Shown in pieces: positions 35,165 through 46,582 of a stretch of DNA of 64,000 bases (positions are counted from its first letter, which is position 1; the number at the start of each line of letters is the position of its first letter). The DNA is taken from NCBI RefSeq assembly GCF_022682495.2, contig NC_071392.1, forward strand, positions 138,890,818 through 138,954,817. The letters run 5' to 3'. The position numbers and the translations under genes were made by a program. This DNA comes from Desmodus rotundus (Eukaryota > Chordata > Mammalia > Chiroptera > Phyllostomidae). Under the pieces are notes generated by a model that saw only the letters and a program-made list of their open reading frames with translations, was not told where the DNA came from and ran no database searches.

Positions 35165-35720
35165 GCAGTTTGAATTGAAAAACACTGAGATACCATCTCA
35201 TTACTATGGAACACACAAAGACAGACCACTCGATAACAGGCCGTGCAGGCGAGGACCCAAAGAAAGAGGCGCTCTCACATAGGACGAGGGTCTGCCATGG
35301 AGTCAGCGACAACTAGAGAAACAACAAATACACACTTACACTTGAGATTCTGCTGTTTCCTTTTTTGTGGAATTTATCGTGATCACAAGCACATGAAATG
35401 ACACATGTATAAAGTTGTTTGTTGCAGTATTGTTTATAGAGTAAATGTTGGAAATCATCAAAATTGCTGTAAAGATAAATCAGGATGCATATCACATACC
35501 CATGTGGGAAGTTTTCCAAGGTAAGTACTCCAGTGGGGGAGGGGGGAACAAATGCAAAAGAGAGCTTATTGTGGGCTATAATTTTTTTAATGGGGAGTGG
35601 GTGCATCACTGAGTTGTTTGTGTATGCACAAAATGTTCCTAGGAGAATAAACCAGAAGCTAATAAAAAGTCGGAAATGAGGGCAGGCGAGAGAAGGAGGC
35701 TTTTATGTCATTCCTCGTTT
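35165..35720 (+). mobile_element. Old L1 ORF2-like fragment
   Basis: The segment 'gagataccatctcattact', a gapped match to the following ORF2 region, and later 'ttgcagtattgtttataga' resemble the 3' part of mammalian L1 ORF2 in sense orientation. It is heavily diverged and without an open frame; the boundaries are approximate. Confidence 0.5.
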
Positions 35721-37775
35721 AATTTTTGATTCAGGAACCATGAGAATGCATCGACTGGTCATATAAATTGCTAAATAAATTTTTAAATAAAAATGACCTA
35801 TTTCATCATGTGTGGGCCATACACACCATTTTCGAAGGCTGGAGCAGCCAGAGCCTGGAATCTGCAACAGAACGAGGTGTTGGAGCTGGGTCTGCTCATG
35901 CGCAGACAGTAGCATTGAGGCTGATGTGAACTCTGGGGAAGTCGTTCCCTCCCCTCAGTGCCCACATGCGATAATGAGGGCAAACTAGGGAACTTTCAAA
36001 GGTCCCTTATTACTCTGACACTTGGAATCTTATCTAGGGCGAGGCTGTACTTCACAAGAATGCAGCCACATGTTCTATACACTATGTCCTGTTAAGGCAT
36101 TTTGAGTACTGCATTTTCTTTTAATTTGCTTCATTGGTTTCCTTTTTTTTTAAATTGCCACTTATCTTCTTTGGTAACAATTCTTTCTGAGAAGCTCCCA
36201 CCTTGTCTCCGCAAGAGGGTGACCTGGGCCATGAAGATGACAATGACCTGGGAGGTAGTGGTGGAGGGGACCAGCCAGGTCCTGAGTGGCATATGACCCA
36301 CAAGAGGCAGAGAGCAAGGAGCGTCAAGAAACAAACTCAGATGCAGGCTGAACCCATGGACTCAGTTTACCCAGCTGGATGTTACAAGAAAGCAGATGCA
36401 ACTCCCTTCCCCCTACTTACCTGTACCTGCAAGTTAAACGGCTCCAAGTAACCAGACTTCAGATGAGATAAGAGACGCTGGTTTCATGTCACTGTGGTCA
36501 GTGTCGCCCTTCCTGTAACAATACTTTGCTTCCCTATTCGGGGAGTTTCCTGCCTCTCCCCGATGTTCCCAGTCCATGTGCTGCAGCCCTGGGTCCCGGT
36601 GTCCCAGGCTGGCCCAGCAGTGGAATTCTACCCTGTCATGATGATAGTCAGGCCCCCGGCTTTGGCGCAAAGCGTTGAGAAATAAGATGCTCCCTTTGCT
36701 ATCACCATCAAAGCTGGGGGAGGAGGAATGTAAGATAAGGAACTGCTGGTCACCCTGCTGAAACTGCATGAGGCTCAGGAGCTGACGGAGCAGAGGCAGG
36801 AGATGGCTACACCTTAGAGGGACTGTCAACCTGCTCTTGGAACCGGCTGAGTTCTTAAGTCATATGAACCAGCACATTCTTTATTTTGTTATTGTTCTTT
36901 AAGCCAGTTTCAATTTCACCTCCTCTTTTTCACAGTCCAAAGGACCTGGGGACATAGGCCAGCTGAAGTGGAGTGCGGGTGACTGCCTGAGAACTACAAC
37001 GTACGGGGAAGAGTCCTGGGGCCCTGCCCTGGGCTGATGACTCGTGAGGAAGGTGTGCCGGCAAGCCAAGAGAAAAGAAGATCTGTGAATTGGTGCATTC
37101 CTTTGACTAAGATGCAGCCCTTGACTCAGTCCTCTACCTCATCTCGACTGGGCAGTGCTTCACACTTTTTCCAAAGGCTTGGTCTTTCAGGTTGGGCTGT
37201 GGAAAGGAATTTGTCAGCAAGAGTCCCTGAAAGGTAAATATCCACATTTCCTTAGAGGTTTTGTGGGTACTCCTGCCCTCAAAGAACTATGCTTGGTGCT
37301 GTAAGTCAATTTATTCCTGATACCTGCCCTCAAACAACTTCTGCTCTGAAGGAAGTATCTACTTCCTGTGGGTATCCTGCATGCTTTGTGTTCCACTCAC
37401 TTCCATATGTGGCCCTCATCCATATGTGGTCAGAATGAGGGAGGATGCTAAAATCATACTGGATTATTATAGAGGTAGCATTTAAAAAGCTTACAAAACA
37501 GAGAAGAGAAAGTGAGTCATAGGGACAGAACAATGAAAAGTTACTCATTGATTATTTGTAAACTGTATATCATGGTTCCCTGACTTGGGCAGGCTGATCT
37601 GGTTAACAGAAATTCTTCTTGATGGAACTATTATTAATTTTGACCCCATTTGACATCCTCAGAAAATAGTGCATAAGAATAGGGTGTCTTTTTGACAGAA
37701 AGCTATTCACTCAAAACATTTTAAAATCAAAACACACTATAGATGTTATGACTCTTTTCAGGCAGATGTTTGACT
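35720..37775. other. Intergenic, nothing recognised
   Basis: The open frame of 131 codons at 36434-36829 (minus) has no domain or splice context that I recognise. Confidence 0.5.
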
Positions 37776-37779
37776 CTCA

Positions 37780-38265
37780 TGAAGGTATAATTTACACACA
37801 GCAAAATAACTCAGATTTATTCTCTTAGCACATTTCAAGTGTACAGTGCAGTATTGTTCACTGTAGTCGCCACACTGTATGTGGGATCCCCAGAACTTAT
37901 TCATCCTTCATGTCTAAAACTTCGCACCCTTTGATCATCGTTTCCTCATCCCCACACCCCCAACCATTGGCAACCACTATTCTCTCTGCTTCTAAAGGTT
38001 CGACGTGTTTTAGGTTCCACGTGTAAGTGACATCACACAGTACTTGTCTTCCTGTGTCTTGTTTATTTCACTTAGTAACATGCCCTCCCCTGTTGTTGCA
38101 AATGGCAGGTTTGTCTCTGGGCTCGCTGTGGCCTTATTCACAACAGCCAAGATGTAGAAACAACTGAAGTGTCTGCCGATAATGAAACTGTGAGGTTATA
38201 TGTGTATAAACACACAGCAGAGTATCAGTCAGCCTTAAAAAGGAAGGAACTCTTGCCATTTGAGT
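37780..38265 (-). mobile_element. Old L1 3' end with inverted 5' segment
   Basis: From 37780 to about 38110 the sequence is an antisense L1 3' UTR and ORF2 end, for example 'tttatttcacttag' and 'gttgcaaatggca'. From about 38128 the polarity flips: 'ttattcacaacagccaag' and 'cagccttaaaaaggaagg' are sense ORF2 sequence that belongs just upstream. The sense part stops at 'cttgccatttg', exactly where the antisense part begins. This is the arrangement expected of twin-primed L1 integration. No target duplication was identified. Confidence 0.7.
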
Positions 38266-38519
38266 AGGGTGTTCTGAGCCAATCGTAACCAATCCACCCA
38301 GTGTGAAACTGGGTATGTTGCTTAGTTGCTTTAATCCTCAGTACCTTCATCTCTACAAGGTTTTGTGAGGATGAAGAGAACCATGTGTGGGGAAGAGCTC
38401 TGGAATCATGAAACAACAACCAACACATTAAGTATTAATAAGAATACTGACATGACTGATGAGATTAAATTTCTATGGGCAACCTTATCAAGCCCCAGTG
38501 TTCTTTAAACCTAATAGCA

Positions 38520-38700
38520 TGGATCATGTGATTATTAAATGTTAGAACTAGAAGAAACTTCAAGATCTTCCCCCAAGTCCTAGCTCTTAATGACAGGAAA
38601 CAGAGGCCTGGAAAGGCCAAGGCCATGCAAAGTGACTAGATGCAAAGCTAGCTGGAGAATCCAGAACTTCTGACCTGGTGCCTGTGCGCTCAATTACCCT
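38520..38700 (-). mobile_element. MIR-like fragment
   Basis: 'atgttagaactagaagaa', 'acaggaaacagaggcctgg' and 'gacctggtgcctgtgc' resemble a MIR3-type antisense copy. Confidence 0.5.
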
Positions 38701-38819
38701 GCACAGCCTTCTACGGGCTGGTGGGAGCCATTGTCAGACACAGCCAACCTGTCAAAGGCCAGTCCCCACCGTGATGGAGAAATCACCCAGCTGAAAGTGA
38801 CTCCCAATCACTCCTATCC

Positions 38820-38970
38820 CATGTGCCTGATTCCCACCTCCACTCATTTTGTGTGCGTGTCTCTGCCCCACCGGAAGTTAAGCTCTGCCAGACTATGGGC
38901 CTCTATTAGCCATATTACTGCACATTGCCTGGCCCATCCTAAATCCTCAATAAGTGTTGAATGATGATTA
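38820..38970 (+). mobile_element. L2 3' tail
   Basis: 'ccaccggaagttaagctctg', 'cattgcctggcccatcctaa' and 'cctcaataagtgttgaatga' mark an L2 tail. Confidence 0.6.
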
Positions 38971-40565
38971 GAAAAATAGACTTTCATCAAATTATTCATG
39001 CTTACATCAGGTTTGACTAAATGACAGATCTCTTCTTTGACACATTGTTAAACCATGCGTTTGGATGACTGGTACATGGCATGAGCCAAACAGGAGAGCA
39101 GGAACTGCTCCGGCACCCAGACACAAGGGGCCTGCATCCCATTCCCATGCTGTAATCGCTAGTCCTGCTCTGTCTTGCTCTTCTAAAGCACACGTTGTCT
39201 AAATAGCATCAAGCATTAACTTGTTAAATCAGTTACACCCAAAAGGGTTGAGATTATTTAACAATGAAATAAGATGAGGTCATATCAAGAATTCAGAGGA
39301 GAGGCAGGGTTTTCAAAGACTCCAGTTTTATGCCAGGGAGCTATTGTTTATGAAATGATTTTTGGAAAATGAAGAATTAATTCAGTAATAGTTTCTTTCA
39401 TAGGAATTCATTATGCTTAATTCTCCAATGTAAAATTCTATATACATTCTATTATCACTTTATTAGTCTCCCTTTTTAGAAGAAACATGTGAAGCAAATG
39501 CCTCCAGATTAAATTTAAATTAAATTTGAATTATTGTAATTCGTCTACGTGGAGGAAAAAATACGTAATTGCCAACCATCTTTGTTCTGAACAAAGATTG
39601 TTTCCCCTTGCCACATTGGGAATGTTCAGTAATCTTCTAGCTGGATTTTAAGTTGTTAGAGGTCAGGGACTTTGGGAGTTTTGTTCATTGAAGGAAACTA
39701 ATAATTATTTGTTGAGAGCATAAATTAATGTGAGGTTATTTACCAAAATTGAAAACTTCCCATGACTTATTCAGGGAGAGATCAGACTGTGCGACCCCCA
39801 GCTCTCAGCTCCATCCCAGTACAGACCTGTGCGGCCTTCACACCCATGGTCTCAGGCTCATTCATGGTTCTTTGCTCAGTGCCTCCCTATACGAGCACTG
39901 AACTAATTGGATGCCAGAACCACTACAGAAACAAAAGGCAGCCTTGCAGCCTTTGGTGGAGTGACAGAGGCAGAAATATGAGGTTAAAACTTAGATGAAC
40001 AACATTCTGGCCACTCCCACATACTCAACTAGCATGTGAAGCTCGCCAAGTCATGTCCTCAGTCTAGCCCTCAACCAACAACTGAGGAGGTTCTTCAGAT
40101 CATGGGTTTTCTCATCTAAAATCTCCACTCTGTGGCCTGGAGTTAAGTTTTTATACTGAGCACACCCAAAAGGGAGCCCCTGTCCACTTCTGACACTACT
40201 GCAGATGTCCACAAGCAAGGCCTAAGCCATGCCTGCCCACCTGGGGACTTGCCTCATATCCTTTCTGCATCTCTTAGAGATAAGACTGATTTCTCTCAGC
40301 CCTACTTAGATAAGAAACCTGTGCATGCAAGGAGTTACATGGTAGAAGTTTCAAGAAAACCAACTGGATTTTATGAAAATGGGAAACAAAGCATCTTTTT
40401 CCTTTTTCCATGGAAATGAAAATAATTTTCAAAAATCCGACCCTAGATGGAAGTGCTATCTGGTCTCATAAAGCCCACTTCATTTCTAGGCTTCAAATAT
40501 GACCCCCAATGAACCACCCACCCCACCATTCATGCTCCCAAGCAGTCCTTTCCCATACCAGATCT
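38970..40565. other. AT-rich intergenic
   Basis: AT-rich with an L2-like tail at 39620-39735. Nothing else is supported. Confidence 0.5.
39620..39735 (+). mobile_element. L2-like tail fragment
   Basis: 'gttgttagaggtcagggact' and 'aactaataattatttgttga' are compatible with a diverged L2 end. Confidence 0.4.
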
Positions 40566-40569
40566 AGGC

Positions 40570-41000
40570 TAGACCTGTGTGACCAACAGAATGTGGCAGG
40601 GTGACAGTGTGTGACTTCTGAAGTGAGGTCATAAGAAGTCTTGTGGCTTCTACTTTAACCTCCTGGAATCTAGGTCTTGGAATGCTCAACCTTGGATCCC
40701 AGCCACCGTTCTGAAAGAAGCCCATGCCACACAGAGAAGAAGCCACGTCTTGGCACTCCAGTTGACCACAGCCCCAGCTAAGCTCCCAGCTAACAGCCAG
40801 CATCAGCCGCCAGCCCTGGGGTGCCATCTTGGATGCTCAGCCCAGACGAGCCCTTGGCTTCCTCCAGCCCCAGACACCACGGACTGTTACCACATGACAG
40901 TCCCCAAGAGAGAACTGCCCAGACGCACCCAGTCAACCCCCGAGACAAAGAGAGACAATAAGGTGTTGTCACAAGTTTTGGAGTGATTTAATTTATGCAC
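40570..41000 (+). mobile_element. MLT1-type LTR
   Basis: The segment 'gaccaacagaatgtggcag', then 'gtgtgacttctgaagtgagg' and the end region 'caataaggtgttgtcacaag' with 'ttttggagtgattt' follow the layout of MaLR MLT1 LTRs. It is old and diverged, with no internal region. Confidence 0.7.
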
Positions 41001-41324
41001 AATTAAAACCTGGAACACTGCCTCAGATTCCTTGACAAGTGTCATTGACCCCCGTTGAAGCTGTGTACACTCACTTCCACAGGACTTTGCCCTTTGTTAG
41101 CAAAGGTTCACAAGTAGCCGGTTTTTGTTTCAAACACCTCAAAATTAAATTCTGAAGTTAGGATATTTTCCTATTGAATTTGCAAAGGTTTGCACTGGAT
41201 GTAAAACAATATGGTCGAGTTTTTTAAAACATATTTTAAAATTAGTTTTATAAACTTGGCTCCAAATACAGGTCAGTGACTATGGGTTTGTAGTTCCAGT
41301 TACGGTGTTTTTCATAGTTGTCCT

Positions 41325-41715
41325 GATTTCAAGTACAGCAGTGCCCCCTTCTCTGCAGCTTCATTTTTTGCAGTTTCAGTTACCCGTAGTCAACAGTGGC
41401 CAGAAATTATTAAACAGAAAATTCCAGAAATAAACAATTCATGAGTTTTAAATTGCATGATGTTCTGAGTAACAGGATAAAATCTTGCAATGGCCCATTC
41501 CATCCTGCCAGGGACATGCATCATCTCTTTGTCTAGTGTCTCCATGCTGTATGTACAGCGCAAAAGATATTTTGAAAGGGAGATCACATTCCCATTACTT
41601 TTATTACAGTATAATGTTATAATTGTTCTATTTTATTGTGTCATTGTTGTTACTCTCTTTCTGTGCCTAGTCAATAAGTTAAACTTTATCATAGGTAAGC
41701 ATGTAGAAGCAAAAA
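41325..41715 (+). mobile_element. Tigger-like relic
   Basis: 'tttgcagtttcagttacccg', 'ccagaaataaacaattcat' and 'gtttaaattgcatgatgttc'-type sequence (41441-41470) mark a non-autonomous Tigger-type element of the pogo/Tc1 group. No transposase frame survives. Confidence 0.7.
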
Positions 41716-41721
41716 CATAGT

Positions 41722-42165
41722 ATACAGTCAGCCTTCATATGGTGGCTCCACATCTATGGATTGAAAATATTAAAAAACAAAATGTTACGTTGTTGCTGAC
41801 ATGTACTACATAGTTAGGCCTAAGAACACATACAGACTTTTTGTCATGTCATTATTCCCTAAGCAATACAGTTAACAATGACTATTTACATGGCATTTAC
41901 ATAGCATTAGGTATTGTAAGTAACCTAGAGATGAATTCAAGTATATGGGAGGGTGTGCGTAGGCTACATGCAAATACTACACCAACCCATATAAGGTACT
42001 TGGCATCTGCGGATTTTGGTATCTGTTGGGGGTTCTGGAACCAAATCCCCTGCCAATACCAAGAGATGACTGTATATAGTGTTTGTTACTATCCACATTT
42101 TCAGGCATCCACTGGGGTTTTGGAACGTATCATCTGCAGATAAGGGGAGATCACTGTAATCTGTC
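41722..42165 (-). mobile_element. Tigger-like relic (MER2-type)
   Basis: It is bounded by inverted-repeat-like ends: 'cagtcagccttcatatggtg' on the left and 'ggggagatcactgta' on the right. It includes 'tgcggattttggtatctgtt' and 'ctggaaccaaatcccctgcc', the familiar 'base of MER2/Tigger' motifs. It abuts the previous relic. Confidence 0.7.
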
Positions 42166-42599
42166 CCATAAATCACAGACATTTTTTAGAAATTATAATT
42201 CGGCATCCAAACCGCATCTTGCAAGCTGCCTCTCTTACCAAAGAAGAGCACAGAAATCCCAGGTCAGATCACGTGTTCCCTCTTACAGTTCAAAAATATA
42301 TAATCCCCATTACTAATTTTCAGGGGGGTCTCATTTTGCTTTTGGTCTTTGGATTTGGGGTGCTGATTTATCTGGTCTATTGTGCCCCACTGAGCCAAAA
42401 CATAAGGGAGCAAAAACAACCCTAACCACACACACAGCTCACACAAAACAATGTCTTGGATTGTGGAAGAATTTGCTGCTGTTGTTCTCTCCTAACATTT
42501 TTCTTGAACTTCTCTAGGTTCCTTTTGGAGTCACCGAAGTCACCTTATGAAGAAGCCTGTTTTTCTGGATGCAGTCATAGCTCCAACACAGCCATGACT

Positions 42600-42740
42600 G
42601 AGTACGTATCTCCTATGTTCCATGCACTGGGCTGAGCACTTTAAACACATTAACTCCTTAAGGTTACAACCTTGTGATATAGATATTTATTAACCCCACT
42701 TGATAGTTGAAAGAACCATGGCTCAAAACAGGGATGTAGC
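42600..42740 (-). mobile_element. MIR fragment
   Basis: 'ccatgcactgggctgagcac' and 'acacattaactccttaagg' followed by 'gatatttattaaccccac' mark an antisense MIR. Confidence 0.75.
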
Positions 42741-42744
42741 TTTT

Positions 42745-43275
42745 TCCATCTGTTAATGCCTCACAGATGCTCGGTTCCCAGAACTGAGAGGTGCCCCTAG
42801 ACAGGCCTCTCAGGCAGCAGAGACATAGCTGGGAAGGTCTCTGAATTCCCGCATGTCCAGAAATCACACCTCAGTCACTGAATCATTAGGCAGGATCCAG
42901 AGCTTGGCCAAAAGAACTCTGTACACTTGGGGAACTTCCTGGAGGAAAGACTTAGTCTGAGCTTGGGGGATTGCAAAGTGCTGCATGGTGATATCAGTAC
43001 AGCCGTTGGCACAATTCTGTGTTGTCCAGATCCCCCTGGTGGTTTCCCTGTCTGATGAGATTTTGTGCCATCCTTCTAGTGCATGGATGCTGGGGATTAC
43101 TCCATCACAGGGCTTTGGGCAGGGGCCCAACAGGCCATCTCAGAGAACCAAGAGATTCAACAATCAGAAGCAGCTGGAATAGGCTACAGTGGAAGAGCTA
43201 AGTAGCACTCAGGATACTCAGGAACCATCACTCTGGGCCAATCCATGCACACCAGGGAAAGATGGGACATATAAC
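42745..43275. other. Intergenic, nothing recognised
   Basis: No gene or clear repeat between the MIR fragment and the bat SINE. Confidence 0.5.
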
Positions 43276-43289
43276 AAAAAGAAATGGGT

Positions 43290-43525
43290 CCCGGCCAGTG
43301 TGGCTCAGTTGGTTGGAGCATCGTCCCATCACCAAAAGGCTGCAAATTCGATTCCCAGTCAAGGCACATACCTAGGTCGCAGGTTCCATCCCAGGTCCAG
43401 GCACATATGGGGGATTCAATCAATGTTTCTCTCTCGCATCGATGTTTCTCTCTTTCCCTTCCTCACTCCCTTCCTCTGTCTCTAAAAGCAATGAAAAAAA
43501 AAGTCCTCAGGTGGGAATAAAAAAA
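43290..43525 (+). mobile_element. VES-type bat SINE
   Basis: It starts 'cccggccagtgtggctcagt', with the B box 'attcgattccc', two copies of 'gatgtttctctct'-type sequence and a tail of CT-rich then A-rich sequence. Imperfect target duplications of the form AAAGAaATGGGT flank it at about 43278-43289 and 43522-43535. The head is 'ttggttggagcatcgtccc'. Confidence 0.88.
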
Positions 43526-44149
43526 GAGGAATGGGTTCCTTGGGTTGGTATGTGGGAACATGTGTGTGTCATATTGGACATGGACTGTTTTTCCTCCCTG
43601 TGCCATTTCCACACAAACTTTTCTTGCACTCAGTCTGTGTCTCCTTCAAACCAGCTTTCTCTGCACCTCTCATATACAAACCACCCTGGGGAACCTGAGA
43701 CAGCCTTGAAATGGGATTTTATGGCAGAATGCTCAGGGAAGGGGTAGGTGGCTCTCTTTGCTCCTTTCCTCTGACTTATTCCTGTCTCTAGTTACACCTG
43801 CAGTTCTGCTGTCCCCTTAGGACACACTGGCCATTGAAAATATATCCACCATTGATGATCAGTAAAATATATTCATTAAGATGATCTTATATTCATTGAA
43901 GATCTCCAAAGGGCTGACCCTTTGGAAATGCAAACATGTGACTCCCTGCACCTCAGTTTTCCCATCTGTGATGCCCACACTTCCCCTCACAAGTGGGTCA
44001 GCCTTTGTGCAGACACATGTACACATACACACACACATGACAACATGCTGTCCACTGGTTGGAAGGTGGAGATTTGAGTGCGACAGGTTTATTTGGAGAC
44101 GAGACTGCTTTAGAAGCCGGGTCAGGAAAACTAGGGATAAGAACAGCCT

Positions 44150-44400
44150 GGGGGTGAAGACCATGGGCCCTGGAGTCAGACTGGCCGAGTCCCAACCCTG
44201 CCCTTGTTACTCACAAGTCGTGAGATCTTGGGCAAAGTATTGAATAGCTCCAGGTCCCGGTTTCCCCATATATAAAGTGGAGATGTTCATAGCACCTACC
44301 CTGAGGTTGTTTGACCATGAAGTCAAACAACAGGCAAGGTGCTTAACCCAGTGCCTGGTACACTGCAAGTGCCAGGGATAGTAGCAGTTGTTATTTATGA
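44150..44400 (+). mobile_element. MIR SINE, near full length
   Basis: 'ggccctggagtcagactggc', 'agatcttgggcaaagtattg', 'ttccccatatataaagtgg' and 'cagtgcctggtacactgc' appear in order. It contains the perfect 10-bp inverted repeat at 44306-44331. Confidence 0.85.
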
Positions 44401-44640
44401 CAGTGCATGCATACTCAGGGTAACAGTGACAACAACTGTTACTTAGTGCATATTTGTATGCTACCCTCCTTTTTTGAGAGCGGCAGCCCAAGCCACCCTA
44501 CCAGTTCTAAAATCCACAGTTCCTTCAGCAGCAAAGCTAACTCCCGTCTTTACAGGGTCACCCTGTGTTCCTCAGTGCTGGTAGAATTCGGAAGTTTCTC
44601 GAGAGGGCTTCCACCTTGGTCCAATAAGAAAGTGATTAAG

Positions 44641-46582
44641 GCACCAGCCAACATGGAGGCATAGGTAGGTATACTTTGCCACCTTGCACAACTAAAAGAA
44701 GGACAACAACACATTTAAAGACAAAAATAGCCAGAACTGCCAGAAAATCGAACTGTATGGAAGTCTGACAACCAAGGGTTAAAGAAGAAACATTCATCCA
44801 GACCAGTAGGAGGAGCGGAGATGGGCAGGATGGGCTAGAGTGGAGAAGACGTGCGGCAAGGCAGCAGGTGGCAGAGCAGGCTGTCCCACATTTGTGTGCG
44901 GATGAACCTGGAGGAACAAATGGGGAGTGAAACAGACCACGCAACCCAGGGTTCCAGTGCAGGGAAATGAGCCTCAAAATCTCTAATTGAAAAAACCTGT
45001 GTGGGTTGAAGTGGCAGGAGAAACTCCCAGTCTCACAGGGGAGTTTGTTGGAGAGACGCACAGGGTCCTAGAATGTACACAAACCCACCCACCTGGGAGT
45101 CAGCCCCAGAAGGGCCCAAATGTAGATAGAGCAGCTTGTGGGAATTGAGGGAAGTGACTGAAAGCCTGCTGAGAGCTGAGCAAGCAGCACTGTTCCTACT
45201 CAGAACCCTTCCCCACATACAGTGCCACAATGCAGCGATGTGGGTTGCCCCACCCTGGCGAATACCAAAGGCTCTGCCCTTAACTACATATCAGGTGCAT
45301 CAAGACAAAGAAATACGGCCCAAATGAAAGAACAGGTCAAAGCTCCAGAGAAAATACAACTAAGCGATGAAGAGACATCCATCCAATCAGATGCAGAGTT
45401 CAAAACACTAGAAATCAGGATGCTCACAGAAATGGTTGAGTATGGTCGTAAAATAGAGGAAAAAGTGAAAGCTATGAATAGTGAAATAAAGAAAAATGTA
45501 CAAGGAACCAACAGTGAAAAGAAGGAAACTGGGACTCAAATCAATGGTTTGGAGAAGAAGGAAGAAACAAACATTCAACTAGAACAGAATGAAGAAATAA
45601 GAATTCAAAAAAGTGAGGAGAGGCTTAGGAACCTCCAGGACAACTTTAACAGTTCCAACATCTGAATCATAGGGGTACCAGAAGGAGAAGAGGAAGAGAA
45701 AGAAATTGAAAACTTATTTGAAAACATAATGAAGGAGAACTTCCCTAATCTTGAAAAGGAAATAGACTTTCAGGAAGTCCAGGAAACTCAGAGAGTCCCA
45801 AAGAACTTGGACCTAAGGAAGCACACACCAAGGCACATCATAATTACATTAGATTAAGATTAAAGATAAAAGATAAGGAGAAAATCTTAAAAGCAGCAAA
45901 AGAAAAAGGAGTTCCCATAACACTACAAAGGAGTTCCCATAAGACTATCAGCTGATTTCTCCAAAGAAACCTTGCAGGCAAGATGGGCCTGGAAAGAAGT
46001 ATTCAAAGTCATGAAAGGCAAGGGCCTACATCCAAGAGTACTCTTTCCAGCAAAGCTATCATTTAGAAATGAAGGGCAGATAAAGTGCTTCCCAGATAAG
46101 GTCAAGTTAAAGGAGTTCATCATCACCAAGCCCTTATTATATGAAATGTTAAAGGGATTAATCTAAGAAAAAGAAGATCAAAACTATGAACAGTAAAATG
46201 ACAACAAATTCACAACTGTCAACAACCAAACCTAAAAAAACAAAAAACAAAACCAAAACAAACTAAGCAAACAGCTAGAACAGGAACAGATTCACAGGAA
46301 TAGAGATCACGTGGAGGGTTATCAGAGGGGAAGGGGGAGAATGGGGTAAAAGGTACAGGGAATAAGAAGTGTAAGTGGTAGATACAGAAAAAGGTACAGA
46401 CAGGGAGAGGTTAAGAATAGTATGGGAAATGGAGAAGCCAAAGAACTTGGCCCATGAACATGAACTAAGGGGGGTGGAGGGAATGCTGGTGGTAGGGGAG
46501 TACAGGGTACAGGGGAATAAAGGGGGGAAACAAATTGGGACAACTGTAATAGCATAATCAATAAAATACATTTAAAGAAAAA
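44641..46582 (+). mobile_element. HAL1-like non-autonomous L1 derivative, copy B (complete)
   Basis: The element is 1,942 bp with an exact 15-bp target duplication, AAGAAAGTGATTAAG, at 44626-44640 and 46583-46597. It begins 'ccaacatggaggcataggt', matching the start of copy A. A 5' UTR of about 670 bp, a decayed ORF1 (45315-46166) and a 3' UTR of about 415 bp follow. The 3' UTR contains a G-rich purine stretch (about 46310-46535), and the element ends 'gggacaactgtaatagcat' plus a short A-rich tail. ORF2 is absent at the same place as in copy A, so the missing ORF2 is a family trait and not a private deletion. Confidence 0.87.
45315..46166 (+). pseudogene. L1-type ORF1 of HAL1-like copy B, degraded
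   Basis: The ATG used in copy A is ACG here (45315-45317); the next in-frame ATG is 45324-45326 (MKEQVKAPEKIQLSDEE). The frame runs through the coiled-coil-like region (TEMVEYGRKIEEKVKAM) to a TGA at 45663-45665, just before the core motif IIGVPEGEEEE. Past it, ENFPNLEKEIDFQEVQE and TPRHIIITL can be read. Near 45850-45945 the reading is disturbed by small insertions, including a repeated 'aaaggagttcccataa' (45905-45920 and 45927-45942). The C-terminal domain then reads in the original frame: KLSFRNEGQIKCFPDKVKLK, EMLKGLI, stop at 46166. A TTG at 45972 should not be taken as a true start. Confidence 0.85.

Noticed and set aside
43290..43360. Functional tRNA gene from A and B boxes
   Set aside because: The head continues into a VES SINE body with A-rich tail and flanking duplications, so it is a retroposon.
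44636..45061. 141-codon open frame on the minus strand
   Set aside because: Antisense to the leader of HAL1-like copy B; a similar frame lies in the leader of copy A, so it follows from the shared repeat sequence.
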